From Lumnitzera littorea (Eukaryota; Streptophyta; Magnoliopsida; Myrtales; Combretaceae), in contig JAMXBB010000001.1 in the NCBI GenBank assembly GCA_024138015.1, positions 93,791,740 through 93,855,739 of the forward strand: a DNA stretch of 64,000 nucleotides. The letters run 5' to 3'. Below, piece by piece: positions 21,431 through 33,509 of this stretch. Within the stretch, counting starts at the first letter, position 1. Each line of letters begins with the position of its first letter. The notes beneath the pieces were generated by a model. That model made no database searches, had not been told where the DNA came from, and saw only the letters and a list, made by a program, of their open reading frames with translations. Made by a program: the position numbers and the translations under genes.

Positions 21431-22734
21431 ACTACTGTAGGGCAAACCTATGTTCCTAACCTCAACGCTAACATCTCTTCCTTAACACACCACCTCAACT
21501 CTCTCGACCCTGACCCTCTTCCTTACCAAACTATGAAACCCTCGACTCTTCCTATCGTTGCGCCTCTCTCTCACTCTCTTCCTCTCAATGCTTATCTTAG
21601 CCGCTCCAACCTCCAACGGATCAGTGCCTCTCTTCCTTTCGACTCTCAGTTGCTACCCCTCACTCTCGCTCAGACTCAATCACACCCTCTTTGTCTCTCG
21701 AGTGTTGAGTCTCGACTCAAGAGTCAATGACACAAGACAAGATACTTTATTTTTATTTTTTTTCCTCCATTTCTCTGAAATTTCACTTTCTTTTTTTCTT
21801 CCTTTTCATTTTTCTTCTTCACTGTCTCTTGAGTGTGAACATTGTTGAATGATGAATATGTAATGCAATTAAACGATCCATTTTCTTTTGCACATATTTG
21901 GATTCTTTAGTTCTCTAGTTGTCCTGAGAAGTATTAGTATATAACTATTGTCTTGGAATTCTTAGGAAGAAGAATATGCACGAGAAGTAAGAGTCTCTTC
22001 ATACTGGAACCTCCAGGAGACACAAGTAAATACCGATAAAATGATTACACTCGATAGGAATGGGAGGGCTGAGGGCATATCATGATTGGCAATTCCGTCA
22101 AACAATTGGATGGCTTGCCTTGGCGATAATCTCATGGTGAATATTGGAAAATTAGGATAAGAATGCCTTGTCCTGTATGATAAATTATGTTTTTTGCAAG
22201 AGTATCTGCCTTGACTTTCAATCTTATAATGCTAATCAAAAGCAAATCATACTAGCTGTATGTCTATCTGCAATCAATTTATTTACGCTGTAGTTCGATG
22301 GATATTATATTTTTTGGTTTTCCAACTTAAGTATTCATCTTGATCAAGTGTATTAAATGGCCACAGTCAATTGGTAGGTTGGTGTATGAATCCACATACT
22401 TTAAGTTTGTCATCTTCATAAACTCCAAGATCAATTTACTTCCAGTGGCATGATGTATTTCGTTGCTGGTTTCGTTGGGTCTTCCTCACATGTCTGAAAT
22501 TTAATGGGGTTCAAATATTGCACTTGAAAAAAATAATGTACTGTTTTCGTGTTTAAGTTACAGTGTCAAGGTAGAGTGAAAAAATTAATAAAATGCAAAA
22601 AATTGCATGATTAGCATGGATTCTGAAACCAAATGTGACTAGCTCAGGTTCATAGCCTTATTAGCATGGATTCATTCCCTCTTGTTTAGCATAATAATCT
22701 AGAGAGTACCACTACAAATATCTTTTAAAAATTA
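21431..22734. other. Unassigned region
   Basis: Positions 21431-21840 are rich in CTCTC and CTTCC words, like a leader or LTR, with short overlapping open stretches of Ser/Leu-rich low complexity that I do not call genes. Positions 21960-22220 have more balanced composition and could be a fossil exon, but no reading frame stays open and I recognise no domain. Nothing else is visible. Confidence 0.3.
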
Positions 22735-23285
22735 TTGAGTAGAGCTTTTTATCGAACTTACAATCAAGACTTGAGCTCAGCTTATTTAGATAAATAAGAC
22801 TTATCTTGAATTCAAGCTCGACTTATTTGCTAATCGAACTCGAACTGAATCAAGTCTAAAGCGAGTTAGTTTCGAGTTTACTCGTAAGTTCAAGTATATA
22901 AAATAAAGAAATACATAAATAAATAGATCAACAAATAGTAAATAAAGATTAAATTATATATCAAATATTATCCTATAATATATTATATATTTATATATAT
23001 TATATAAATATTAACATTTAGATTTTAATAATATATAGCTTATAATATTTGTAATATCTATAATATATATAAAGCTTGTAAACTTGCTCTCAATCATAAA
23101 CTTATGATTTTAAATGAGTCGGCTCACGACCCTTTGCGAGCTTGAACTAAAGCTTGAGCTTAGCTCAATTAGATAATCATGCTTTATCTTTAGCTTGAGT
23201 AAGGTTCGTTTATTAATCGAACTCGAGCTTAATTGAGTTTAAAACGAGTCAAATTTAAGTAGTTATAATTATTTAAACTTCTCAA
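22735..23285. mobile_element. Foldback/MITE-like element with GAGCTCGAGCTT-type repeats
   Basis: The left part carries GACTTGAGCTCAGCTTATTT, TTGAATTCAAGCTCGACTTA and AATCGAACTCGA; the right part carries the same words and complements (AAGCTTGAGCTTAGCTCAAT, TTAATCGAACTCGAGCTT). A TA-rich centre (22960-23070, TATATAT runs) separates them. Words of this AAGCTCGAGCTCG type are common in plant non-autonomous DNA transposons. I could not fix a target duplication. Confidence 0.5.
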
Positions 23286-26200
23286 GAAGCACCGAAAGAG
23301 GTTTTATCAGTTAATTCCTTAAATTTTTCCACCTAATTTTCCTGAATTGACAAATAAATGGTTGAAATTATTTAAGGTTTTAGAATATCTTCCGATGTCA
23401 TTATGAGATCATCTTTGTTTTTATAATTTTAATAATTAATTATATATGATAATATGTTAAAAAAGTAATTTGAGAGAAACTAGGAGAATGTAAATCGAGA
23501 GATAAATATCTAAGCTTACTGGAAAGGATGGTTAAGTTGGAGGAAGTGCATGTCTCCTATAATACTAGGGGAGGAAATGTCGTGGTAGACGGGTGAGAAA
23601 GCCGAAGTCAGGAAGTTTTTGTTTGTCAATTGTCCTTTTTTGTGCTCCTCAAACATATTTTGATATTGTTATATAAAAATTTATGATTTGTTTACTTTTT
23701 GGAATGAAATAGATAAGAAATTAAAAAATCATGAATTAGGAGTGATTATTAAGAAATTTTAATTTTAATGTTTATTTCTATAAATTTTTATTATAGGAAA
23801 TGTTTATTTTAATGTTTACATCATATTATTAATTGTAGTATAAACTATGAATATGGTTAAAAACGACAATTTACTATCATTTTGAAAAATAACCAAAAAG
23901 TTATATAATCGCAATATTAATGAGGATTCAATGGACTAATTATTTGAACTTTTTATTTTCTCTTATGGATAAAAAAATTCTACATTTTCTTATATAATGT
24001 TTGATTGCTAGAACTAAATAGGATAAGGAGAGTTGGATAAAATAAATATAAGGAGTATAGAACAGTATAATTTTATTATCCCACGTTTGGTTTGCACTGT
24101 ATTAGAGAAAGCTGATAATTCATGTTATTATGTCTCATTTTTATCTCTAAAAAAGTTTGCGTCTGAAAAATTTAAACCTGTGATACAATTTGTTTATTAA
24201 TTGTGTGTGAAAATCTAAACTCATGAACTAACGTATCTCATGTCTAGATTTGATCTATTTATATTAGGATTGACAATTCATATTACCATGTTGTATTTCT
24301 TTTATCTATACTATTTATCAATTAAAAAGTTATAATTAAACTATAAAATATTTATAAATACAATGAGAAAAGAACAATAATGATATTTAAATTTTATTAA
24401 AACAAATGAAATAGAATGTTCACAGTTAATATACAACTTAAACAAAAGTTTTAGTAAAATAAAATCTTACTAAATATAGAAAATCTGAAAATTTAAATTA
24501 TTTAACCTTATTAAATCAAGTGGAGCTATGGATGAAATGGATAATAATATTGCCATCAGTGTTCATTTTTAAATTTATCACATTGTTTGTTAGATTTTTA
24601 AAGAAAACAATCAATGAATTTATATATGAGTTTATAATTTTTTATCCGTTTAAACTTTAGTGCAGTAAGAAGAGTATATAACATCATTAAATTTAAGTTA
24701 TATAACATCATTAAATTAAATAGAACCATAATTTAAATGGAGATTCATACTACTACCAACGTCAATTTCGATTTGTCATATTATTTATCAAATTTTCAAA
24801 AGAGATAGTTAAATAATTTACATAGAATTTATAAATTTTTACTTAATTAAACTACAATATAATAAGAAGAATATATATCTAAAATTATCAAATATCTTTA
24901 ATTGAGGTATCTGATATAGAAAGTAATGATTTGTACAACAAAGTGTAAATACATAAGAATATATGATATGCGTTGTGTTCCATGTTTGGGTTTAGCAACT
25001 TAAACTAAACCTGGACATTAATTTAACTATATTTAAATAGTTTGGCCCGTTTGTGTTTAGTGTCAAATTTTTTTATATACTAACTTATTTAAATTGTATT
25101 GTATCATATCTAGGTCTATAATGTCTGTATACCAAATTATCAATTATGATGTCTCTTGTCTAATATACATAAGGATTGTACCAGAAAGTTGAGGGGGAAT
25201 AATTATACCATTTCACATCTACTACCTCTAAATAAATGAGCCACCAAGTTATGAACTCCTACGACTTGGTCTAATATACATAAGGATTGTACTAGCTAGT
25301 GTTAGGAAATTTTGAACTCCTATGACTTGGTTTGTAATAATCTTCTTTTGCATTTTGTTTAGTCTAAAGTATTAAATTCTTAAGTTCACATGAAAAGAGA
25401 AACCCATTTAGGGATGTAGTTGGATAAATTGTTAATAGGTACTTAACTTGTTCAACTTGACAAAAATCTTATAGGGTTTGACCTTATATGGTTTAGGGTT
25501 ATATTATGGGATTTAAGAAAAACCTAATAGGATATGCGATTCGACAAAAAATAATAAACTAATAGCTTATTTTAGAACTTAATAATATAATTAACATATC
25601 TATTATATCATGCTTGTAGTACTAAAAATTTTGTTTTTAATTCCAAATTTCTTTTAACTTTTACTTTCTTAGTCTTTTATTTTATTTTTATCTACTAATT
25701 GGTCTGGATGATATTCACAATCGTGTTTAGGTGCTGTCACAAATGTGTTATTAAATATTTGATATAAATTCTTGTACATGGAAAACATTAATTTTGGAGG
25801 GAAAAGAAAACGGAAAAAAAAAATAACTACAATGTTTAGTTAATTTTATTTATGGGTCGGGGTAGATGGGTATAGGTATTATATTTTTTAATCAAGGTAG
25901 ACGATGGGTTAATATTGAAACTCTATAGGGTTTTTCATAGGTTTTAAAAACCTCTATAAATAATTGGAGTAGGTTTAGGTTTTATAGAACCCACCACAAG
26001 CCCAGCCCAGCCCAACTGTATCCCTCGACCCATTTCAATCATTCTATGCTATATGCACGGGATATAGGATATATTTCTGGGAAATAGCCGTCAACATTAA
26101 TCAAAGTCAGTTCTTCTAATGAATTTTGACAATATGGATACATATTATCAAACCTGCCTCCTCGATTTTCCTTTGCTTCTACATAACTAATAGATGATAT

Positions 26201-26564
26201 AAAATATCCTTAATTTTATGTGACCATTATAATGTCGGAAATCATGCTAACCTACTATAAATCCATTAATAGTCGTGTAGCATAGTTTATATTGACTCGT
26301 GCCAACCCACAAGTCACTTAATAATCATATCAATCGTGCCGTTTTGTATCAACCAAGCCAAAATGCGCAAGAGTCAAATTCAAAGGCCGATAATCCTTCT
26401 CCTTCCGCTAAACAAATGTCATGCAAGAGTCATATGATATATGGGAGCCAATTTTTTTTTTTTTTTCCATATGAGGAAGTTCAGTTGGGCGTGGTTATGA
26501 AAAAAACCAAATAAATTTATGAGCATTTTGAGTGATTTTATGAAGTGAAAATATACGACTTTAT
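23286..26564. other. AT-rich intergenic region
   Basis: No gene or reading frame of note. Local structure includes a tandem TATAACATCATTAAATT pair (about 24677-24719) and a duplicated TCTAATATACATAAGGATTG (about 25158 and 25270), each near GAACTCCTA(C/T)GACTTGG words. A GGGTCGGGGTAGATGGG / CCCACCACAAGCCCAGCC pair (25854-26010) looks like the arms of a decayed repeat. A short open stretch at 26299-26514 has no recognisable product. Confidence 0.5.
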
Positions 26565-29500
26565 AATAAACTTACAAACTTTTATGAGGAATTATAAATT
26601 TTTGAGTAAAATTATGAATAACAAGTAAATATTTTGTGGAATATATTATGAGTTTACAAAAAGATCTTTTCAAATGTTCGTAACAAATCGTATGTTATAA
26701 AAATTTGAGGAAAGTCATTTTTTTCTTTAATTGTTTTTATGAAAATATTTATGTTACAAACTTTTAAATTCAATTATAATTTAATAAGTGAAATTATTAA
26801 CTTCGAGTTCATTTATGACATTCAAAAAGAATTAAAACAAAACAGTTATTTTAAAGAAGATTGCAAACTTTACAAAAATTACAAACGCTAAACAGAATTG
26901 CAAACTTGTAGTCTAGTTATGAATATACGTAAGTTCATATTGCGTATTTTTGAGTGAAATAACGAACTTAAAGAGAGTTTAAGAAGTTTATTTTTAACTT
27001 GTGCGTACAGTTGCAAAATATAAGAGAAATTATAAAGAATAAAGTCATTTTATAAAATTATGTGAATTTACGATGCTACTAAGCATTTTACGAAAAATTA
27101 TCTATAAAAATCTTAAGTAGAATTACGAATTATTAAGCATGTTTGTGAGATTTTTAAGGCAAATTAAGAACAATGAGGTTATTTACGAAATACAGATTTA
27201 TGAAATATATTCAATGTTATAATCTTCTAACCAAAATTACAAATTTAAAGGAATTTTATTGAAGTATGAAAAGTCACTACCTTCAAGGAGGATTGCCGTT
27301 GTTTAGGATAGTTACAATGGTTATTCTTCTTGTTCTTCCTTTTTTTTTTTTTTTTTTTTGCATTTTTAGAATATTTGGGAAATAAATTTGAAAATTTGAT
27401 TAATATTGTTACAAACTTGAATAAAGTTACAACCAAATAAAGTAAAGTTGTAACTTTTACAGTGAGTTACAAACATTTGCAAAATAACAAAGTATCACAT
27501 CGATTAATTCAAGGTTAGTTGAATCAGTAACTTTATCATGTCACGAACTTTGTCTTATTTTTGAATTTGAGGAAAACTATGAAGTTTTGAATAATTACCA
27601 ACCATTAAGCTATTTAGCAAAACGCTGGGCAAGCAATTTACCTGTTGAGAGGGGTTGTTGACCGGGAGCGGATGAACAAGCCTTGTTTCCTCTCCGTATG
27701 AACCTCTGCTTACCGACTTGTCTTAGGCCACGATTCCTCTCGGCACTCCCTGGTCAATTGGCGGATCCTTACGAGCTAGTTTCCTCTTATACTTTCTTTT
27801 GTTTGTTTTTGTAAATTATTTAGTTTCCAATTTATGTTACTTTACGTTATCTTTTTTTTTTCGTCTTTTGTGATTTTCCGTTATGTTATCTCTTTTGTAA
27901 TAGTTCTAGGCTATTTCCTTAACCTATAAATAGACAACTAATATAATAGACTAGAAATTCAGTCAAGTTATCTTTTATTTTTGAATAAACGTTGACATCG
28001 AGACTTGCTTAATTTGAGTATTGAGAATTTCTTATTCATATCATGTTTTTATCAACCAATTTTCAATTGAGGTGAGCCTATTTAAATGAATCTGTGAGTT
28101 ATATCTATTTTTTTTTTTTTTTAACGTTAGTGGAGAGTTTTATAGATAGTGCATAACATTGATTTGTGGTTTCAACTAGTTCGTTTTTAATATTCATATG
28201 TAATATATTGAATATTGATTTCGTCCATATCTTTTATTTTCCAATTCCATAGTTATAAAAAAAAAAAAAAAAAACCTGTAAAATTATCCTATCCTCATAT
28301 ATAAACCTTAAAATCCAATTCTTTCCTTCTTTTTTTTTTTTTTTTTAATTTTCTTTTTCTTATATCATCAAGTTGTATTCACTTCACTTTACTTATATAT
28401 TTCTTACCAATTTATTTCATTTGTTGATGACATATCGGTTTTCCTATCATGTACGTATTTAAATGTGCAAAAACTATGGATCCCCATGCGTTAGGAAAGG
28501 GAAAAGTAAAACAATTTGAAAAATAGAGATTGTTAGGATATTTTCGAAAGTTATTAGGATTTACCAGGGTATTTTAAAAAAATAAAACAATAGATGTAAG
28601 ATAAGTGTACATATGGAGTACCTTTACCCCCACATATTGAGTAATATTAATATATGGATCTGATTTCTTAAAGCAAAATCATGACCTTTGCAAAGAAGGG
28701 GGTAAAGTTTAAAATCCATGGACGAGAGATGCAAATAGACATTTTATCTAGGACTCTCTGTTAAATATGGTAATTTATTATATATGATCCATACTTTCCA
28801 CCGAACAATCTCTCCATTCAAGAGAAGTGAAATCAGCTTTGTGGGGGTGGGGTGGGCATCATCACCTCCAATGCCATTAACTAAAGTTACTAATCAATGG
28901 TGTTTGCTTTTGTGGGCCTCCCTTTTATTATCGTATATTATTTTCATCAAACGACAGCATATATACACAACCTAGTGCATCATTGTTCCTGTTCCCCCTC
29001 GAATTTCAACAAAGGTGTGCCCACCACCTCATTATTCACTTTATCTTCTTTAACAATTTTCCCCCCATCTGTAATATTCTTTCAATCTAAGTGATTATCT
29101 TTTTCACGGATCATAATGGCTTACTAAAACAATCTTTGACAAGCCAACATGTCTTTAAAAGTGAAAGTGATTCAAATGATTTATCGGGATATATAAGAGA
29201 ATCAAGAGTTAAAAGGATGAATTTCATTTGATAAAATTATATCAAATTAGATTTATGATTAAATCAGATTAGATCAGGCTGAACTGTATATATCATTCTC
29301 GATTATCTTATGTATAAAATATTTCAATAGAAAATAAGGTTCGCGGCATATTTGATTCACTTATAAATATGGAATATATAATAATCATTTTTTATAAGAA
29401 TGTCCATAGTATTGATGATGATGTTTTATAATATATTTCGTGAAAAATTTAAATACATAAACAAGACACTCTAATTTGGGTAATTATATAAGTGTCTCTA

Positions 29501-29775
29501 TTTTGCCATCCTTATTGCAAAATAAAATTATATAAGTTGTCCAAGCATTTGGTAATTGCATATGTTAAAATAATCATTATAATTGACAGCACTAGACAAA
29601 TGAAACTTGAAAGATTACAAGAACATAGGAAATCATCAATTTACGTGGGAATAACTGATAAGTGAACATGGTCGAATAACACAATACATTAATGTTGGAA
29701 TCATGGCTCCAGTCCATCAAGCTAATAATCCATCGCATTTTTAAGCAAATATAATGGAGCATACACCATCATCAT
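26565..29775 (+). repeat. Upstream copy (A) of a duplicated block, includes distal promoter of the receptor gene
   Basis: This block is colinear with 35045-39770 in the same orientation. Matching pairs include GAATTTTTGAGTAAA-like sequence (26590/35080), the GATGA-rich GC-richer patch (27640/36655), TGTGCAAAAACTATGGAT (28465/37538), TATGGAGTACCTTTA (28612/37703), CACGGATCATAATGGCTTA (29106/38215) and ATCAATTTACGTGGGA (29634/39594). Its right end lies about 350 bp before the receptor start codon, so it covers most of that gene's 5' flank. Part of it (27640-28080) looks like a decayed LTR, with TATAAATAG at 27925-27933. Confidence 0.85.
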
Positions 29776-30122
29776 CATCTCGTCTACACTTTTCTTTTGA
29801 CTAAAAGTCAGATCAATCTCTTCACTTAAATTCTCTCTTGAGGTCCATTCCATTCCACCATATTTCACTCTCAATTCCCTACCTTTTCTTTCACTTTCCC
29901 GCACGTTCCCTCCTTTTCTCCCTTTCATTTTAATAACACAACACATGAAACAGAAAAGCTTGTTCATTTCCTAAAGTTTACCTCTACAACAAATTCTCAT
30001 CATTGTATCCCACACAACCACTTTAATCTTTCTCTCCAATATATGTCTTTCCAATGTCGTAGATAATATCACCCTCCCTGTGTATTCCTCGGAACCGTTT
30101 CAAAAGAATATTGTTTTCTTCA
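29776..30122 (+). promoter_or_regulatory. Proximal promoter and CT-rich leader of the receptor kinase gene
   Basis: Pyrimidine-rich stretches (TTAAATTCTCTCTTGAGGTC, CCCTACCTTTTCTTTCACTT, CTTTCTCTCC) lie between 29820 and 30040, like the Y-patch-rich leaders of many plant genes. No TATA box is placed confidently; AATATATG at 30038-30045 is too close to the start codon to be one unless the leader is very short. This part has no counterpart in the downstream copy of the duplicated block. Confidence 0.45.
30043..30066 (+). promoter_or_regulatory. Possible upstream ORF (7 codons) in the receptor leader
   Basis: ATG at 30043 opens a 7-codon reading frame (MSFQCR R-like context: Met-Ser-Phe-Gln-Cys-Arg-Arg) ending TAA at 30064-30066. 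A second ATG at 30054 is followed by one sense codon and TAG (30054-30062). Both lie in the last 80 bases before the main ATG at 30123. If the transcript starts upstream, they could reduce translation of the main frame. Whether they are transcribed is not visible. Confidence 0.4.
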
Positions 30123-33100
30123 ATGGGGTGCAACCCAATTCAGATATTTTGCCATGCAGCCTTCTTCTGCATTATATGTATGGTTACTATTTGTGTTGCT
30201 GAGCAGAGTGTTTCTTCCATCAACACCGATGCGGTAGCTCTCTTTAGGCTCAAGAAGATGATCAAGAGAGACTCTAATGGAGTTTTGACAGGATGGCAAC
30301 TGAAAAAGGATCCATGTTCATGGTATGGAGTTACTTGCTCCCTCGGTAGGGTCACTCAGCTTGATTTAAGCGGCCAAAATCTAGTAGGAATTGTCTCTTT
30401 CGAACCTCTTGGTGCTCTAGACATGCTTTCGGTTCTTAAATTGTCAAACAATGGATTTTCAATTAATTCAACTTCCTTGCTTCTTCTCCCATATGGTTTG
30501 AAACAGCTTGATTTGTCTATTTCAGGCCTTGTAGGTACTGTCCCTGAGAACCTGTTCTTAAAGTGTCCTAATCTGGAAGAGTTGAATCTTGCATTCAATA
30601 ATCTCACCAGTTCCCTACCTGATGATTTTTTCATGAATGCTGATAAGCTTCAGATCTTAGACATTTCTTATAACAACCTGTCAGGATCCATTTCAGGTTT
30701 GAGAATTGAGAATTCATGTACTTCCCTGCTACAACTCGATCTCTCAGGGAATCATCTCTTTGATTCTCTTCCTGCTGCACTATCCAACTGTACCAATCTA
30801 GTGAGTTTGAATTTAGCCAACAACATGTTCACAGGAGAAATTCCGAGATCTTTCGGCCGATTCACCAGTCTGCAAAAAATGGATATTTCTCGTAATCACC
30901 TCACTGGCTGGATTCCTCCTGAGCTAGGAAATGTGTGCAGCTCTCTCCAAGAAATCACACTTTCCTACAATAACATCTCAGGGCCAATTCCTGCCACCTT
31001 CATGACTTGCAAACTATTGCAAAGCTTCGACTTGTCAAACAACAACATATCTGGACCCTTTCCCGATTCTATCCTCCAGAATCTTACTTCTCTGGAGAGC
31101 TTGCAGTTGAGTAACAACATAGTTTCAGGTCCATTTCCTTCATCCGTCAAATACTGTGGAAAGTTAAGAGTTATTGATTTTAGTTCAAATAAATTGTCTG
31201 GTGTCTTCCCACCGGATATATGTGCAGCAGCATCCTCTCTCGAGGAGTTATTAGTTCCCGATAATCTCATTTCGGGGAAAATTCCACCTCAGTTGTCCCA
31301 TTGTTCTCAATTGAAGAAAATTGACTTCAGCCTTAATTACTTGAATGGTTCAATTCCAGCTGAAATTGGGATGCTGAAAAATCTGGAGCAGTTGATAGCT
31401 TGGTTCAATGGACTTGAAGGAAGTATACCCCCGGAACTAGGGAAATGCAGGAACTTGAAGAATCTCATCCTCAATAACAATCACCTTAGTGGAGAAATTC
31501 CGAAAGAGTTGTTTAATTGTACTAACCTGGAATGGATATCACTGACTAGCAATGAATTAACTGGCAAAATATCCAGAGATTTTGGCCTTTTGCCAAGGCT
31601 AGCGGTTTTGCAGTTGGGAAATAACAGTTTGAAAGGTGAGATACCACAGGAACTAGCAAAATGCAACAGTTTGGTTTGGCTTGATTTGAATAGCAACAAG
31701 CTTACTGGTGAAATCCCACCTCGGCTTGGTAGGCAAATGGGTGCGAAAGCATTACCAGGAATTCTATCAGGGAACACTCTTGTTTTCGTGCGAAATGTGG
31801 GAAATACCTGTAGAGGTGTAGGAGGTTTGTTGGAGTTTGCAGGAATCAGACCTGAACGGCTATTGCAAGTTCCTACATTGAGGAATTGTGATTTCACAAG
31901 AATGTATTCAGGTCCAATTTTGAGCATGTTTACGAGATATCAGACTCTGGAGTACCTTGATCTATCGTACAATCAACTCCGTGGGAAGATACCTGATGAA
32001 TTTGGGGACATGGTAGCCCTGCAAGTTCTTGAATTGTCACATAATCAGCTATCAGGTGAGATTCCAACTTCACTTGGTAGACTAAAAAATCTAGGTGTCT
32101 TTGATGCTTCACATAATAGATTGCAAGGTGAAATTCCAGATTCTTTCTCGAATCTTTCATTTTTGGTGCAAATAGATCTATCTGATAATCAATTAACTGG
32201 ACAAATCCCACAAAGGGGGCAGCTCAGTACACTTCCTGCATCTCAATATGCTAATAACCCAGGACTTTGTGGGGTTCCATTGCCTGAATGCAAGAACAAT
32301 CCACCGGTAACAAATCCTGGTGAGAATGTAGGTAATGGGCGAGAGAAGACAACTGGTTCAGGGATCAATAGCATTATGTTAGGAATTCTCATTTCTGTTG
32401 CTTCCCTATGCATTTTGATATTTTGGGCAATGGCAATGCGTGCAAGGCGTAAGGAGGCTGAAGAAATAAAGATGCTGAATAGCTTGCAAGCGTCCCATGC
32501 TGCTACAACATGGAAAATTGATAAAGAGAAGGAGCCATTGAGCATTAACGTTGCGACCTTCCAAAGACAACTGAAAAAGTTGAAATTCTCCCAACTTATC
32601 GAAGCAACCAATGGCTTCTCGGCAGCAAGTCTTATTGGTTGTGGTGGATTTGGAGAAGTTTTCAGGGCTACACTAAAAGATGGTTCAAAAGTTGCAATTA
32701 AAAAGTTGATACGGTTAAGTTACCAAGGTGATAGGGAGTTTATGGCAGAGATGGAAACACTAGGAAAGATCAAACACCGAAACCTTGTGCCTTTACTGGG
32801 ATATTGCAAAGTGGGAGAGGAAAGACTTCTTGTCTATGAATTCATGGAACATGGAAGCCTTGAAGAGATGCTGCATGGAAGAGTTAAGGACGAAGATCAA
32901 CGTGTCCTAACATGGGAGGAAAGGAAAAAGGTTGCTCGAGGGGCAGCTAAAGGCCTTTGTTTTCTACACCATAACTGCATCCCCCACATTATACACCGGG
33001 ACATGAAATCTAGTAATGTATTATTAGATAGTGAAATGGAGGCTAGAGTCTCAGACTTTGGGATGGCACGACTTATAAGTGCTCTTGACACACATCTAAG

Positions 33101-33509
33101 TGTCAGCACACTAGCAGGGACCCCTGGCTATGTCCCCCCTGAATATTACCAAAGCTTCCGCTGCACAGCTAAAGGAGATGTGTATTCCTTAGGTGTTGTC
33201 TTCCTTGAAATCTTAACTGGAAAGCGACCGACAGATAAGGAGGATTTTGGGGATACAAATTTGGTGGGATGGGCAAAAATGAAGGTGAGAGAAGGGAAGC
33301 ACATGGAAGTCATTGACCCGAAATTGGTTTCAACAGCTAAAGGAACCGATGATGCAGAAGCTGAGGAAGTCAAGGAAATGGTAAGATATTTACAAATAGC
33401 ATTGCAATGTGTGGATGATTTCCCTTCGAAAAGGCCTACCATGTTGCAAGTGGTGACCATGTTGAGAGAGTTAACACCTCCAACCATAAAGGTGGACTCT
33501 AGTTCTTGA
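30123..33509 (+). CDS. BRL2: BRI1-like LRR receptor kinase, closest to BRL2/VH1 (1128 aa)
   Basis: Plasma-membrane receptor serine/threonine kinase of the BRI1 family; BRL2/VH1 of Arabidopsis acts in vascular patterning and is not regarded as a strong brassinolide binder. I start at ATG 30123; the frame is open for four codons upstream but has no ATG there. Residues 1-26 are a signal peptide, then an LRR N-cap (DPCSWYGVTC). About 20 LRRs (LxxLxLxxNxLxGxIP) follow, broken near 546-592 by the island domain, then LRRs and a GLCG cap. One membrane span lies near 750-773. In the kinase the P-loop is G839-x-GGFGEV, Lys860 is in VAIKK, HRD is 958-960, DFG is 978-980 and TPGYVPPEY follows, so all catalytic residues are present. 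Length suits BRL2 (about 1140 aa) and the absence of introns suits the family. BRL2 versus another BRI1-like member rests on memory of the N-cap and island. Confidence 0.93.
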   Translation: MGCNPIQIFCHAAFFCIICMVTICVAEQSVSSINTDAVALFRLKKMIKRDSNGVLTGWQLKKDPCSWYGVTCSLGRVTQLDLSGQNLVGIVSFEPLGALDMLSVLKLSNNGFSINSTSLLLLPYGLKQLDLSISGLVGTVPENLFLKCPNLEELNLAFNNLTSSLPDDFFMNADKLQILDISYNNLSGSISGLRIENSCTSLLQLDLSGNHLFDSLPAALSNCTNLVSLNLANNMFTGEIPRSFGRFTSLQKMDISRNHLTGWIPPELGNVCSSLQEITLSYNNISGPIPATFMTCKLLQSFDLSNNNISGPFPDSILQNLTSLESLQLSNNIVSGPFPSSVKYCGKLRVIDFSSNKLSGVFPPDICAAASSLEELLVPDNLISGKIPPQLSHCSQLKKIDFSLNYLNGSIPAEIGMLKNLEQLIAWFNGLEGSIPPELGKCRNLKNLILNNNHLSGEIPKELFNCTNLEWISLTSNELTGKISRDFGLLPRLAVLQLGNNSLKGEIPQELAKCNSLVWLDLNSNKLTGEIPPRLGRQMGAKALPGILSGNTLVFVRNVGNTCRGVGGLLEFAGIRPERLLQVPTLRNCDFTRMYSGPILSMFTRYQTLEYLDLSYNQLRGKIPDEFGDMVALQVLELSHNQLSGEIPTSLGRLKNLGVFDASHNRLQGEIPDSFSNLSFLVQIDLSDNQLTGQIPQRGQLSTLPASQYANNPGLCGVPLPECKNNPPVTNPGENVGNGREKTTGSGINSIMLGILISVASLCILIFWAMAMRARRKEAEEIKMLNSLQASHAATTWKIDKEKEPLSINVATFQRQLKKLKFSQLIEATNGFSAASLIGCGGFGEVFRATLKDGSKVAIKKLIRLSYQGDREFMAEMETLGKIKHRNLVPLLGYCKVGEERLLVYEFMEHGSLEEMLHGRVKDEDQRVLTWEERKKVARGAAKGLCFLHHNCIPHIIHRDMKSSNVLLDSEMEARVSDFGMARLISALDTHLSVSTLAGTPGYVPPEYYQSFRCTAKGDVYSLGVVFLEILTGKRPTDKEDFGDTNLVGWAKMKVREGKHMEVIDPKLVSTAKGTDDAEAEEVKEMVRYLQIALQCVDDFPSKRPTMLQVVTMLRELTPPTIKVDSSS

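Noticed and set aside
30111..30122. Starting the receptor at 30111
   Set aside because: Position 30111 is TTG, not used as a start in plant nuclear genes; the first ATG in frame is at 30123 and gives a normal signal peptide.
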